Source: Molossus alvarezi (Eukaryota > Chordata > Mammalia > Chiroptera > Molossidae). Taken from it: DNA of 64,000 nt. Location of the stretch: positions 26,734,708 to 26,798,707 of the forward strand of contig CM073896.1 in the NCBI GenBank assembly GCA_037176705.1, given 5' to 3'. Positions 34,796 through 47,831 of the stretch are shown in pieces; within the stretch, counting starts at the first letter, position 1; every line of letters starts with the position of its first letter. A model generated the notes under the pieces. It was not told where the DNA came from. It worked only from the letters and a program-made list of their open reading frames with translations, and made no database searches. A program made the position numbers and the translations under genes.

Positions 34796-36814
34796 TTTCT
34801 TCTTCTTTTTTTTTTTAACTACTTCAGAATTGCCCTTTACTCAAACATTTAATAAAATTCTCTAATTTCAATCTAAAAACTAAAAATGCTCCTGGATTAA
34901 GTCAATTTGGTTAACTAAAAGTTAATCGGAATCTCCTTTTTGTTTCGGTATTGGCAATCGAGTATTTGGCATTGCCGTACTGAAAGGGTTAAGCTGAGTA
35001 TGACTTAATGCGTTCGGGATTATTTCTCATCTGGAAGTATCTATGATAGCTTTATAATGAGCTCCATGTTTTCATGGTTCTGTGATTAGATTCTGAGTTT
35101 ATAAAGTTAAGCAGAATTTTTTATTACTGGCCTTAGATCATTTCTTAGACAGTGTTGATTTGATGTGTTCATGTAATTATTTTGTTTCTAAAACAAAGCT
35201 TTAAGCTCTTTTCTTAAGATGTCCATCTTTGTGTTATATAAGATGTCAAGCGTAGGGGAAAAAGTTCTGATTGGGATTTTTCATTTTCTTTTATTTTGGT
35301 CTTTCCAGAGTTCTGATGTTGTCTAGTGTTTATTTTATTGGAAATAGCAGATCAGTGATTAATGAGCTGAGGATATGAAAGCTTTAGTCGCTGTTCTAAT
35401 TCTCTGGTCTTGCTAATATAAAACCAGCATGAATAAGGGCACCAGAGTTTGTTGAGAGGAGACAGCTTTGGTCTTCTTTTCTGAAGGAGAGCCGAGAGCA
35501 CATGCCACCCTCTTCTGCTCTGTCTTCCTTAAAATCCAGCTAGTTAGGTAAACCTTGGAGCACCGGTACAATTATTTTTGCACACATGCTCCATCACTTT
35601 CTATGCATCTTGGTAAACCAGTTGTGGAAATATGTGTGCTGGTATCTCTGAGGGCTGAAGATTCAGAATTAACGTATCTTCCCTCATTTAACCTAGAGCT
35701 GGGTAGAGTCAGGTAGAATGGGACAGGATAAGATAGGTCAAGGCAGGGTCAAATAAGACTTTTTAAATTGAGAAGTATTTCAAAACTATATCTTTCAGAA
35801 ACTTGGAAAAATATGTTCTCAAAATGTATAATTTAGTCAATAAATAGTAGTTAAAATAAGCATGAATATACTTATTTAAAAATAGTGATTTCTTGTGAGA
35901 ATTTTGTCCTCCACTTTGCTATGAGACTTACATACAGATAAAATTAACTTAAAAATGAGATCCTCTCATTATTTTGGTTACAAAATATAAATAAGGTATA
36001 AAATGCATGTGTTTTAGATTAATTACAACATAAGATGAATATTGTTTTAGTAACAATTTAACATATCCCAGCAAAGTGAAAATGAAGGTTGATGTTATGT
36101 GTCATATGCAACCTATCAGCAACATGAGTAATCACCAATGTGGCTGAATCATCATCATCAACTTAGATGACTGAATATCTACTGAGCCCTTGCTAGTCCT
36201 CAAGATATCATGAAGTCTACAAACTATGACTTTACTTCTAAGACAATACTACCTCAAGTAACTAAATAGGATTCATTGATGTAGAACTTCTATTAATTGT
36301 ATTTTTGGAAGTTTTGTTCTACTTCACAGAAATTCTAATTTTCCATTTCCAAAAACATGTGTTAACTCAGCAGTTTCCTCCATACATACTGGTGCATTAC
36401 ATATATGTTCTAGCTTTACAGCTCTATCTTTACCTATCTATTTCTGTACCATATTTGCTGAACATTTTCTAAAACATCATTGATTATCAGATGTACATAA
36501 TAGCACTAATGAAAATAAATAAATAAAAATTACCCCAATTTTAAAATAATTTCCTTTTAATAACCTTTAAAATTCAATTTTTAAAATGCATTTTAGAAAA
36601 AGGACATATGGTACATGTTTATGCCTTTCCATCCTATCTTCACCCTTGGAACAATTTTTTTTCTGAAACAATGGTGAAAGAGACTAGTAACCTATAAATG
36701 TGTCTTATTTTAAAATTATAAGTAACAACTTGGTCCCTAAAAAGAAACAATTTCTTCTCTAATCATAGATAGCAATTATTATTAAACCCAAGATAGACTT
36801 TTATCAATAATATG
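34796..36814. other. Unassigned; CpG-retaining patch at 34915-35060
   Basis: No repeat is recognised in most of this stretch. At 34915-35060 several CpGs survive (aatcgg, ttcggt, atcgag, gccgta, tgcgttcggg) in very AT-rich DNA, which can mark constrained noncoding sequence. There is a possible MIR scrap near 36150-36260. Confidence 0.35.
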
Positions 36815-38770
36815 AGGAAAGACATCAGCAAAATGGTGGAATAAGAGGTTTCAACCCTCAACCCTACGTAGAAACACCAACTTTTGCACCCTCCTACGGA
36901 AACGATCCCTTCTTCACTGAGCGGCACTGGGAAGTCTGGATATCCACACGCAGAACAACAAAACTGGACCCTTATAACACACACAGAATCCACTCAAAGA
37001 CTTCAATGTAGGTGGTGAAACTAAAATTCCTAAAAGAAAAGAAGGAAAACACTCCTTGATACTGGTCTTGGCAATGTTATTTTTGGACATGAGACCAAAA
37101 ATAGGCAACAAAAGCAAAAACAAATGGGATTACATCAATTTAAAAGGTCTCTGCCCAGCAAAGGCATCCAAGGACAAAATGGAAAGGCAACCTACATGAT
37201 GGTAGAAAATATTTGCATATTCACAGATATATTTATATGGAAAACCATATACAGACAAGGGGTTAATATCCAAATACATACAACTCAATATATTTAAAAA
37301 AATCTAAATTAAACAATGGGCAAAGGGCTTGAATGGACATTACAAGCAAAAGTGCTCCGCATCAATCCTTGTCAGAGAATGCAAACTAAAATCACAGTGA
37401 GATACCCTCTCACTCACATTAGGGTGTCTGTTATTTAAAAAGAGAAGATAACGCATCTTGGCAAGGAGAAGAAAAGGGAACCCTGGAATATATTAGTGGG
37501 AATATAAACTGGCACAGCCATTATGAAAAACTGTATGGAGATTCCTCAAAAATTAAAAATAAACTACCCTAAACTCTTTTCCTTCCTGGCTGTTTAAAAA
37601 TCAACCACCAACACGAATGACACAACAGCTATTCCTACCAGCAGTCAATGGAAACAAATGTTCACTGATGTCCTTCACCCTGGGAAGGCAACAGTATCTA
37701 AGGGAAATCCAGGGAAAACTAGCCAAAATATATAAAACCACACCTAGTATCATCTTTGCATTTGGATTCAAAACCCATTTTGGCGGTGGCAACTGGCTTT
37801 GGCATGATTTATGATTCCTTGGATCATGCAAAGAAAAATGAACCCAAACATCAACTTGCAAGACATGGCCTACAGAAAAAGGACCTCAAGAAAACAGAGA
37901 AAGGAACAGGAACAGAATGAAGAGTCAGGGGGACTGCAGAGGCCAACGCTGTGCTGCAAAAAGGAGTCAAGATTCTTCAGTGGCTTCATCTGTGGTGACT
38001 ATGCAGATTCTCCTGGGTGGATTAATAAACTAAGAACTTCTATGTGGAAAAAAACAAACCCTACTCTAGGTTCAAGCAATCACACTTCTGGCATTTATCC
38101 AAAGGAATTGAAATCAGTATCTCAAAGAGATAGCTGCATTTCCATGTTCATTGTGGCATTATATACAATAGCCAAGATATGAAAACCTAAATATCCATCA
38201 TTAGATGAATGCATAAAGAAAATGTGGTATTATATAATGGAACATTATTCAGCATTTTTAAAAAAGAACATACTGCTCTATGTAGTAACATGGATAGACC
38301 TCAAAGTCATTATGCTAAAGGAAATAAATCAGACACAGAAAGACAAAATACTACATGATCTCACTTATATGTGGACTCTAAAATTAGTCAGTCATAGAAG
38401 CAGAAAATAGCATTGTGGTTTCCACGAGCTTGGGGGAGGGGCAAAGGAGAGGTGATAGTTTAAAAAAAAAAGTTTCCATTATGTAAGTAAAGAACTTCTG
38501 GAGATCTACTGTGCAGTATCATGTCTATAGCTAACAATACCGTATTATACCTAAGAGAATAAATCTTAGATTAACTGTTCTTACCACACAAACAAAAAAA
38601 AATAGTAATAGAGGCTGGAAGAAACTTTGGACAATAATGGATATGTTTACAGCCTTGATGATGGTGATAGATTCACTGGTTTATACTTATCCCCAAACCC
38701 ATCAAGTTGTATACATTAAATATCTAAAATTTTATATGGTAATCATACCTCCATAAAGTGGCTTAACACA
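36815..38770 (+). mobile_element. Old L1, 5' scrap joined to ORF2 3' half, hosting RPS24P
   Basis: 36815-36925 ('aaaatggtggaataagaggt') resembles an L1 5' terminus. At about 36935 the sequence changes to ORF2 3' half ('ggatatccacacgcagaaca', then 'aaactggacccttataacac', then 'tcttggcaatgttatttttg'), which continues to 37573. The RPS24 cDNA interrupts it. ORF2 resumes at about 38060 ('cacttctggcatttatccaa') and runs through the 3'UTR to about 38770. It has many stops. Confidence 0.78.
37574..38054 (+). pseudogene. RPS24P: Processed pseudogene of ribosomal protein S24
   Basis: The intact gene encodes ribosomal protein eS24 of the small subunit, about 130 residues. This copy is intronless and starts with the 5'TOP-like tract 'ctcttttccttcc' and a short 5'UTR. 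The coding match is clear in two frames: [20 protein letters not shown] followed by FGGG, then (frame shifted) [19 protein letters not shown]. The start codon is ACG at 37613-37615. About 24 bases after the first few codons are missing, and further indels and stops follow, so it cannot make S24. The 3'UTR is kept, including AATAAA at 38024-38029, and ends in a short A-run at 38048-38054. It sits inside L1 ORF2 on the same strand. A target duplication is not clean; 'aaactaccct' (37561) and 'aaaccctact' (38056) are the nearest candidates. Confidence 0.93.
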
Positions 38771-39337
38771 ATAAAAATAAAATCAAAAAGAGTGGCAAGG
38801 CAAAAATTACAAAATCAAAAAACAATTTGATGGAATTACAAAGTTTGGGGCCAATATTATGGGCAGCTCAGAGAATGATTGCCTATCGTTGCATGCTCTG
38901 AATTGACAGCTAGTGAGCAAGTTGCCCTAACTACTCTTCACAGCTTACATTGGAGAGCAGAGAAAGCAGGGAGGGGGGTGATCTCAGAAACAATGAAGTT
39001 TTGCTTGCTAGCCCCAGTATTTTCCGATGCTGTTTTCCCCCATCAAGAGAGAACAGTGATCTTCATTCACTCTGATGTGGCCATGCTCTCGACCTGTTTC
39101 AAACCATTTCCTCAAACACATTTTTCCTGTGCTGTCTTGATCTAACAAGAGAATATTTTAATCACTGATATGCAGCTGGTAGAGTACCTTCTATATGTAA
39201 ATACCTTTAGTTTGCTCAGAGGGCTTCCATTTTTTGTGCTATTAGAGCTCAAATGAAATTCCAAAACCAAGAAGCCCGAACATGTCCATTTTCAGCAGAG
39301 CCTCAGCTATGACTAGCTCAGTGCCTTTCTGTTGTTG
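38771..39337. other. Unassigned sequence
   Basis: No repeat or gene is recognised. The 88-codon frame at 38879-39145 shows no known motif. Confidence 0.35.
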
Positions 39338-39577
39338 TTAATCCTCATCTGAGGATATTTCTCCTTTGATTCTTGGAGAGAGTGAAAGGGAGGGAGGAAG
39401 AAAGAGAGAGAAACATCGATGTGAGAGAGACACATCGATTGGTTGCCTCCTGCACAACCCTGACGGGGGCCGGGGATTGAACCTGCAACCCAGGTACATG
39501 GCCTTAACCAGGAATCAAACCCCTGAGCCTTCAGTCAGGGGCCAACGCTCTACCCACTGAGCCAAACCAGCCCGGGC
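39338..39577 (-). mobile_element. Ves-type SINE
   Basis: The complement starts 'gcccgggctggtttggctca' and ends with the 'atatcctcagatgaggat' tail at 39340-39360. The B-box region on + is 'ggaatcaaacccctgagc'. No clear target duplication. Confidence 0.92.
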
Positions 39578-40110
39578 TTCTTTTTCTCCTTTGGTGACTT
39601 TACAGAGCAAAATTCAACAAATCCCTGGAACCACCACTTTCTTGACACCGTAAGGACTATTTGAGACACGGTGCCAGTCAGAAATGTTAACTGCAGCAAT
39701 AACCACCTCTGGATAACTTAGACAAACAAACAAATCAGGAGGGCTTTTTGCAAAATAAAGCATAGATGACAGAAACAAAGAAAGAGCCAAAGATCCAAGT
39801 CAATAAAGGGAGGAAACAAAGGCAGTGCCAGGGACAGGGTGACAGGAACTAGTAACAGCCCCTCTTAGATGCGATCCTGGAAATGCAAGAAGAGGGTCAG
39901 TCTTGGTCTTTGTGCTTCTGCTCAAGTTTATAATTCCAGACATAGATTTCTTAAAATTTGCTTTTTAAAACTTGGGTTTAGGGCTGTTTTTTGAAAATTG
40001 GCATCACAGCTCTATCTCACAGTAAAGACGTTAAGCCCAAAGGAAGATACCAGGTGCTCATACCAGAAAAATGAGTGTTAGTTGGTTACATTAAAACAAG
40101 ATTTGCCAAA
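39578..40110. other. Unassigned sequence
   Basis: No gene or recognised repeat was found. Confidence 0.35.
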
Positions 40111-40114
40111 GCAA

Positions 40115-40220
40115 GCATACAGTTAATCTTACACCATCCTCAAAAGTATTCAAGATAGTTTTTATTACCAAAGTTAAGGGTTAAGACACTGAGGAAAAAG
40201 GAGTTAGGAAATTAGAAAAT
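40115..40220 (+). repeat. Possible MIR scrap
   Basis: 'cttacaccatcctcaaaagt', then 'taagacactgaggaaaaagg' resembles a diverged MIR core. Confidence 0.4.
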
Positions 40221-40589
40221 AACCACAAATAAAACAAAATCATGGCAATTTTCATTCTGACATATTTTCTAGCATACAATCGGTGCTTCAGTATACAATA
40301 ATAATGTTTGGCACGAGTTATGGGTACAATTCAGATTCTTAACATAAGAACTACAACAATGGGGATAAATTTAATTAATCCAAGAAAGTATGCATTAAGG
40401 AAATTCCTATTTTAGAATATTTATGTTACTGTTAAATGCATACATTTGAGCCAAATCATCATAACTAATAAAAGGCTAGACCAAATTTATCCTCTGATGG
40501 TTAAACAGGACCAGAAATAATGTGTTATATAATTAACAAAGAGCAGTGAGCACACTGCTAATAATAATAATTTTCAAAACCATTGGAAG

Positions 40590-40835
40590 AATTGTATAGT
40601 CCAGGTATTGCTTAAGAACTTGATGGTATTTACCCATTATCGCTCACATTCATTGACGTAGGCTCCATCAGTACCACCACTGAATGGATGAAGGAGTTGA
40701 AACACCAAGCTGGTACTACTATTATCACTTTTACAGATGAGGGAATTAAGATCACAACAGCCAATAACTAGAAAGATACAGCTAATGACCTCATAATAAT
40801 GATTTTCAGTCTAACAAATGTTTCAAGTGCTTGCA
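40590..40835 (+). repeat. MIR
   Basis: 'gtccaggtattgcttaagaa', then 'actattatcacttttacaga', then 'tgagggaattaagatcacaa', then 'ccaataactagaaag' follow MIR order. Confidence 0.6.
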
Positions 40836-43249
40836 TTTTATTTTTCAATCAAAAATCACTCAAGAAATCTTACTAAGGATGTTATTTTCCTTAGCAATCT
40901 ATTCCTTTGGTTGACAAGAACAAGTAAACCAGCCAATTCCCTTTGGAGATTATTGTGAATCAAGAATCAGCAGGTCTGAGCTAATGAAGTGTTACTGTAT
41001 TTGCAATCACCACATAAAGCACCAATAGTACCAGAACAGATACAAGAACGGGTCAAAGATAGCAATACTGTCAACTGATATCCTAAAACAGTTCAAAAGA
41101 GAAACATTCTTGCCAGCAAAGCTATTTTTCCATGCCACAGAATTTCTTTAGATACCACTGAGGCATCTCTTTATCAGGGGGTTTCATCTGAATCATCCTA
41201 GCTAACAAATCACAAAATCCTCAACAACGTTTATAACCAAGTCTAAGGACAACAGTGTGCACTCTGAAAACTTGGGTGCAAGTAGGGCTAAGAAAGCAGT
41301 TGTGAACTGTCATTTACTGGAGCTGATAGTGTTTGAATTACAAGAAAATCATAGTCTTTGGCAAAAATTCAGGAAAGAAATTGTACAGAATGCCTTTGCA
41401 TAATTGGTTTTTGAAGTAACAGTGAATGTTTTAGAACTTAATGACCCTCCTGCTATGCTTCTCAGAATAGTACCCTCTGAGTAGGCTCTTCATGGTCAGT
41501 AATTTCAGGTTTCAACCCATTAGCCAGTGAATCAAGTATTGAAGACCAATTATTTATTTACTATGGTATTGGTGCTACTGGCGGTGCAAAGGACATGATT
41601 GCTTTCCACAAATAGCTCATCTCACCCATCAAAAGTTTTCAACTAAATACCTGGGTAGACTGAATTTCACTTAGTGTAACAAGTGAACACAATGTCTAGC
41701 CTTTCCTTGAGAAGTATCCCAGCCACATTTCCTACATGGGCTCTCCAGATTCAACCTAATTTTCTTTTTTGTACTTAAGACCACCAGCCAGTATTAAGAG
41801 ACAGGTGGAGGACACCAATATATAAAACAGAATTTTGTTTGTTTGGACAAATTATTTTCTTACCCTTAATAATTAGTCCCTGAAATATCCAAAGCAGAAA
41901 CTATCATGTTAAAAGGGGGGGGGGGGCATCTATAATACTTTGAACAATAAAGATAAATTTTTAAAAATGCATCAGTTAACAATGAGGAACATTCATTCAA
42001 TGACACTGATAAGTCTAGCAAATTTGAAAATAAGTTATTTACTTTCACTGCCAAAAGGTACTTTTCCTTTATAAATTTAAATATTTCACTGTAACTTCAG
42101 TAATTAAGTTGTGTAGTTTCTCTGAGTGCCCCAAGCCTAGAGAACTTGTTTTGTTTGTTTTTTGTTGTTGTTTGTTTGTTTGTTTGTTTTTGTCTTCAAA
42201 CCCTCACTCTGGTCCTGGTGTATGGTAGGTTTGAAAAAGTGTGTGTTGAATAAGTGAATAAAGAGAGAAATATAATGCTATAACTACTCTTAGGTAAGAT
42301 TTAAACATTGCAAAATTGTTTTACAACAGCAAGTATCTACTGCAGAGAGAAGATGATTTGTCCTTAAGTCCCACCCACTCCTCTCTCAGGTAAATCTATT
42401 CCTCATAAGAGATTACTAAACTGCCAGGAAGCTGCACATTACTAGAATGCTTCGTTATAATGGCTGAAAATTATTGTATTTTTCTTCTACAACCAAAATG
42501 TATAACAGGAGGTTGCAAGTTAATCTGGGCATGGTAAGCCCATGTTGTACAGACTCGATGGAGACCACATCTATCTTTTCTTCTTTACCGGCAAATAAGA
42601 ATTGGAAAATTCAGACATCAGTACTAGTAGTTTCAAAATGGTGCTCCATGACTGTGGGGCTGTTTCTGAACATCAGGAGAAAACTGACTAGATGGTGCCT
42701 GCACTTCTCACCATTATTATTCCCTCGACCAAATTTCAAAACAAAAACAAACAAACAAAAAAACCTTAGTTTTATTTAGATTGTTATATATAAAATATGA
42801 AAAACATCTTTGGAACAAAAACATAGGATACTAAAAATTGGAGCTCACCTCTAAATGAGCTGTTTCCTTTAAAATAGTAAGGCTGAATGATCACCTATTT
42901 ATGGCAGAACTACAACCACTCAAAACATTATGGACACTTCTCTGGAAGATGCCTTTCAACAAGATGGTCCAAACTGTTTAGTTTTTTTCTTTGAAGGAAA
43001 GTATTCAACTTTCAAAGCTGACAGGCTGACAAAGCAGTCAACTTCTTCAGACCAGGTCCAATGTTCAAGATAAAAGATGAAGCTTTATAACTACTATCAT
43101 GTTGGATCAGATGTGACTACAAAGCAATGAGGTGTTAAATTCCCATATGGATGAGGGCCAAGGGGGGTGTTGGAAGATGGAAGGGGGTTGTCATGCAGCA
43201 TTGCTCATATATTTATGCAGATGAGAAGCCTGAACAGCACAGGAGAATT
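40836..43249. other. Unassigned, with simple repeats
   Basis: No gene is supported. A G-run lies at 41917-41926 and a (TTTG)n run at 42147-42190. A short L2-like tail ('tgtgtgttgaataagtgaat') is near 42240. The 101-codon frame 42474-42779 has no recognised domain. Confidence 0.35.
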
Positions 43250-43265
43250 TAGTTATAATGTTTAT

Positions 43266-43507
43266 TTTTTATTTTACTTTATTTTTATTCTCTACCAAGA
43301 ATATTTTTGCATTTATCATCAGATAGAGCAGGAGGAAGAGAGAGGGAAATATTGACATGAGAGAAACACATCGATTGGTTCTTACCCAAAAGACCCCAAC
43401 GAGGGCCAAGAACTAACAGCAACCGAGGTATGTGCCCTTAGCTGGAACCAAACCCAGAACTCTCTGGTCCACAGGCTAATTAACCACTGAGCCAAACCTA
43501 CCAGGGC
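43266..43507 (-). mobile_element. Ves-type SINE
   Basis: The complement has head 'gccctggtaggtttggctca'. The tail is replaced by T-rich sequence on + at 43266-43290. A perfect 16-bp target duplication, tagttataatgtttat, is at 43250-43265 and 43508-43523. Confidence 0.95.
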
Positions 43508-43956
43508 TAGTTATAATGTTTATATGACCAAATCATTCTAAATCTTCAATTGGCTTAACATGTGCAAATGAAAGAGAGAGAAAGAGACCAACAGAGAGGT
43601 TGAGAAAGTAGGAATGTCCCTATTTATTTCTCAAGAACCACAAAAAATTTAGCAAATGTTTGTTAGCTCTCCGCTCACTATAGATTTCACTAATTCGCGT
43701 TGTTCCTTTCTTTTGTAATTTATTTATTTATTTATTTTTGTTACAGATGTTTTTCCTTTTCCCCCCACTAATACCCCCCTCACCCTCCCTTCCAGCCTTG
43801 TCCCCAGCTTTGTTGTCCATGTCCATTGTTCATGCATACATGCATATAAGTTCTGTGGTTTATCTCTCCCCCGCCAATGCCTCTTCAGAGGATTGTCAGT
43901 CTGTACCCTACTTCCACATCTCTGAAACTACCCTGTTCCTCAGACTGTTATGTTCA

Positions 43957-46900
43957 TTATATTCTACAAATAAGTGATATCATGTAATACTTGTCTTTCT
44001 CTCTTTGGCTTGTTTTGCTTAGTATAATACTTACCAGGTCCCTCCATGTTGTCTCAAAGGATAAGAGATATTTTTTCCTGACAGCTGCATAGTACTCCAT
44101 TGTGTATATGTACCACTGCTTTTTTATCGATTGGTCTATTGATGGACACTTGGGCTGTTTCCAGACTTTAGCTATTGTAAATAGTGCTGCTATGAACATG
44201 GGGGTACATGTATTGTTTTGGTTTATTGTTTCAGGCTTCTTAGGGTATATTCCTAGAAGTGGAATCACTGGGTCAAATGGAAGTTCAATTTTTAATTTTT
44301 TGAGGTAACACCATATTGTTTTCCATAGTGGCTGCATTCCCACCAGCAGTGTACTAGATTCCCCTTTTCTCCACACCCTCGCCAACACTTATTGTTTGAT
44401 GATTTGTTGATGGTGGCCATTCTGAGAGGTGTCAGGTGATACCTCATTGTTGTTTTAATTTGCATCTCTCTGATGATTAGTGATGGTGAGCATTTCGTCC
44501 TATGTCTCTTAGCCATTTGTATGTCCTGTTTGGAAAGATGTCTATTTAATTCCTCTGCACATTTTTTAATCAGGTTCTTCGTCTTCCTTTTGTTGAGCTG
44601 TATGAGCACTTTATGCATTTTGGGAATTAACCTCTTATCTGATGTATCATTGGCAATTATGTTCTCCCATACAGTGGGTTGCCTTTCCATTTTGGTGGTT
44701 GTTTCTTTTGCTGTGCAGAAGCTTTTGAGTTTGATGTAGTCCCATGTGTTCATTTTCTCCATTGTTTCCGTTGCCTTAGGTAATGTATCAGTGAAAATTC
44801 TGCTGCATGTGATGTCTAAAATTTTGTTACCTACATTTTCTTCTAGGATTTTTATGGATTCATGAGTCACATTTAAGTCTTTTATCCATTTTGAGTTTAT
44901 TCTTGTGTATGGTATAAGTTGATGGTCTAGGTTCATGTTTTTGCATGTAGCTGTCCAATTTTCCCAACACCATTTATTAAAGAGGCTGTCTTTACTCCAC
45001 TGTATGCTCTTGCTACCCTTGTCAAATATTAATTGAGCATATTGTCTTGGGTCCATTTCTGGGTTCTCTATTCTGTTCAATTGATCTATCTGCCTGTTCT
45101 TGTGCCATACCAGGCTGTTTTGTTTACAGTGAGTTTGTAGTATAACCTGAAATCTGGTAATGTGATCCCTCCAACTTTGTTCTTCTTTTTCAAGACTGCT
45201 GTGGCTATTCGAGGTCTTTTTTGGTTCCATATGTACTTTTCACATATTTGTTCTAATTCTATGACGTATGTCATTGGTGTTTTGATTGGGATTTTATTGA
45301 ATCTATAGATTGCTTTGGGTAGTATGGACATTTTAATGATGTTAATTCTTTCACTCCATGAACAAGGTATGTGCTTCCACTTTTTTATATCTTCTTCTAT
45401 TTCTTTGTTCAATGTCCTGTAGTTTTCTACAAATAGGTCTTTATTTCTTTGGTTAAGTTCATTCCTAGGTATCTTAATTTTTTGGAGCAATGGTAAATGA
45501 AATTGTTTTTTTTTAGTTTCTTTTTCTGTGAATTCATCATTGGTGTATAAGAATGCCATAGATATCTTGCTTTTGTATCCTACTACTTTGCCAAATTCAT
45601 TTACTAAGTCTAGTAAATTTTTGAGGGAGTCTTTGGGGTTTTCAATGTGTAATATCATGTCATCTGCGAATAATGACAGTTTCACTTCCTCCTTTCCAAT
45701 TTGGATCCCTTTTTTTTTTCTTCCTGTCTGACTGCTGTGGCTAAGTCTTCCAGTACTACGTTAAATAAGAGTGGCGAAAGTGGGCATCCTTGTCTTGTTC
45801 CTGTTCTTAAGGGAAATGGTTTTAGTTTTTGCCCATTGAGTATGATGTTGGCTGTATGTCTCTTATATATGGCCTTTATTATGTTGAAATATGATCCCTC
45901 TATTGCAAAATTGCTGAGTGTTTTTGTCAGAAATGAGTGCTGGATTTTGTCAAATGCTTTTCAGCATCTATTGATATGATCATATGACTTTATCTTTGAT
46001 TTTGTTTATTTGGTGTATCACATTTATTGACTTGTGAATATTGTACCACCCTTGCATCCCTGGGATCAATCCCACTTAGTCATGGTGAATAATTTTTTTG
46101 ATGTATTGCTGAATTCAATTTGCTAGTATTTTGTTCAGAATTTTGGCATCTATGTTCATCAGGGATATTGTCTTGTAGTTTTCTTGCTTTGTAGTGTCTT
46201 TTTCTGGTTTTGGAATTAGAATTATGCTGGCCTCATAAAACAAATTTGGAAGTCTTCCTTCTTCTTGAATTTTTAAAAATACTTTTAGGAAAATTGGTCT
46301 TACTTCTTCTTTGAATGTTCGCTTAAACTCTCCCATGAAACTGTCTGGGCCTGGGATTTTGTTTGCTGGGAGAATCTTGATTACATCTTCAATTTCTTTT
46401 GTTATTATTGGTCTGTTCAAGTTTTCTATCTCTTTCCGGTTCAGTTTTGGGAGATTATGTGTTTCTAGAAATTTGTCCATTTTGCTTAGATTGTTGAATT
46501 TCTTGCCCTATAATTGTTCATAGTATTTGTTCACAATCCTTTCCATTTCTGTGGTGTCAGTTATTATTTCTCTTCTTTCATTTCTGATTTTATGTATTTG
46601 GGATCTCTTACTTTGTTTCTTGGTGAGTCTAGTTAAGGGTCCATCAATCTTGTTTATCTTTTCAAAGAACCAGCTTTTTGTTTCATTGACCCTTTGAATT
46701 GTTTTCTTGGTTTCCGTGTCATTTATTTCTGCTCTGATCTTTACTATTTTCTTCCTTCTCCTTGCTCTGGGGTTTTCTTTTTGTTTCCCTTCTAGTTATT
46801 TAGGTTGTGAGATTAGGTAGTCAATTAGAAAATTTTCCTGATCCTTGAGGTGGGCCTGTAGTGCTATAAACTTCCCTCTCAGAACTGCTTGCGCTGCATC

Positions 46901-47786
46901 CCATAGATTTTGTGTTGAGTGTTCATTTTCATTGGTTTCCAGGAAGTTTTTAATTTCTTCCTTGATCTCCATGGTAACCTATTCATTGTTCAATAACATG
47001 TGATTTAGCCTCCATGTGTTCCAATGTCTTTGCATGTTCTTGTTGCAATTGATTTCTCGTTTCATGCCATTGTGATCTGAGAAGATGCTTGATATAATTT
47101 CAATCTTCTTGAACTTGTAGAGATTTAGTTTGTGCCCTAACATGTGGTCTATCTTTGAGAATGTCCCATGTGCACTTGAGAAGAATATGAATTCTGCAGT
47201 TTTGCGGTATAATTCTCTGTAAATATCTACGAAATCCATTTGATTGAGTGCTTCATTTAGAGTCCGTGTTTCTTTGTTAATTTTGTTTCTAGATGATCTA
47301 TCCAGTGATGTCAACGAGGTGTCGAAGTCCCCTGTTATGATTGTATTGCTGTTGATTTCTCCTTTGAAGTCCTCCAGAAGATTTTTAATATATGTTGGTG
47401 CTCCTATATTGGGTGCATATATGTTTACCAAGGTTATATCTTCCTGTTTGATGGATCCTTTCAATATTATGTAGTGGCCTTCTTTGTCTCTAACTATGGC
47501 CTTCATTTTGAAAACTAATTTATCAGATATGAATATTGCTTCCCCAGTTGTTGTTTTTTTTGTTTTTTTTTGTTTTGTTTTTTTTCATTTCTGTTTGCTT
47601 GAAAGATTTTTTCCATCTCTTCACTATCAACCTATGTGAGTCTTTTGTTGTGAGGTGGGTCTCTTGAAAACAACATATATGTGAGTCATGCTTTCTTATC
47701 CAGTCAGCTACTCTGTGTCCTTTTATCGGAACATTCAAACAATTCACATTTAAGGTGATAATTGATATGTATTTATTTATTGCCTT
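43957..47786 (-). pseudogene. L1 ORF2 (endonuclease and reverse transcriptase), broken
   Basis: ORF2p is the L1 replicase: an N-terminal APE-like endonuclease nicks the target and a reverse transcriptase copies the RNA. The span is 3,830 bases, about 1,276 codons, matching the usual length. The start codon appears as AAG at 47784-47786, where the L1 at 31932 keeps ATG. The endonuclease lies at about 47786-46979; the conserved GDFN motif reads GDFD (codon 47321-47323), while an SDH motif is kept. The reverse transcriptase active site FADD is intact at 45659-45670, followed by [12 protein letters not shown]. The C-terminal part runs to 43957 with the typical ...MISLICRI end. Frameshifts and stops split it into at least six pieces (longest 312 codons at 44292-45230). 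Confidence 0.92.
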
Positions 47787-47831
47787 TTTTGTTTAGTGTG
47801 GTTCTATTTTTCTTACTGTTTCTTCTGCTAA

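Noticed and set aside
44292..45230. 312-codon minus-strand frame as a host gene
   Set aside because: It is the C-terminal part of L1 ORF2 and lies in frame order with the rest of that element.
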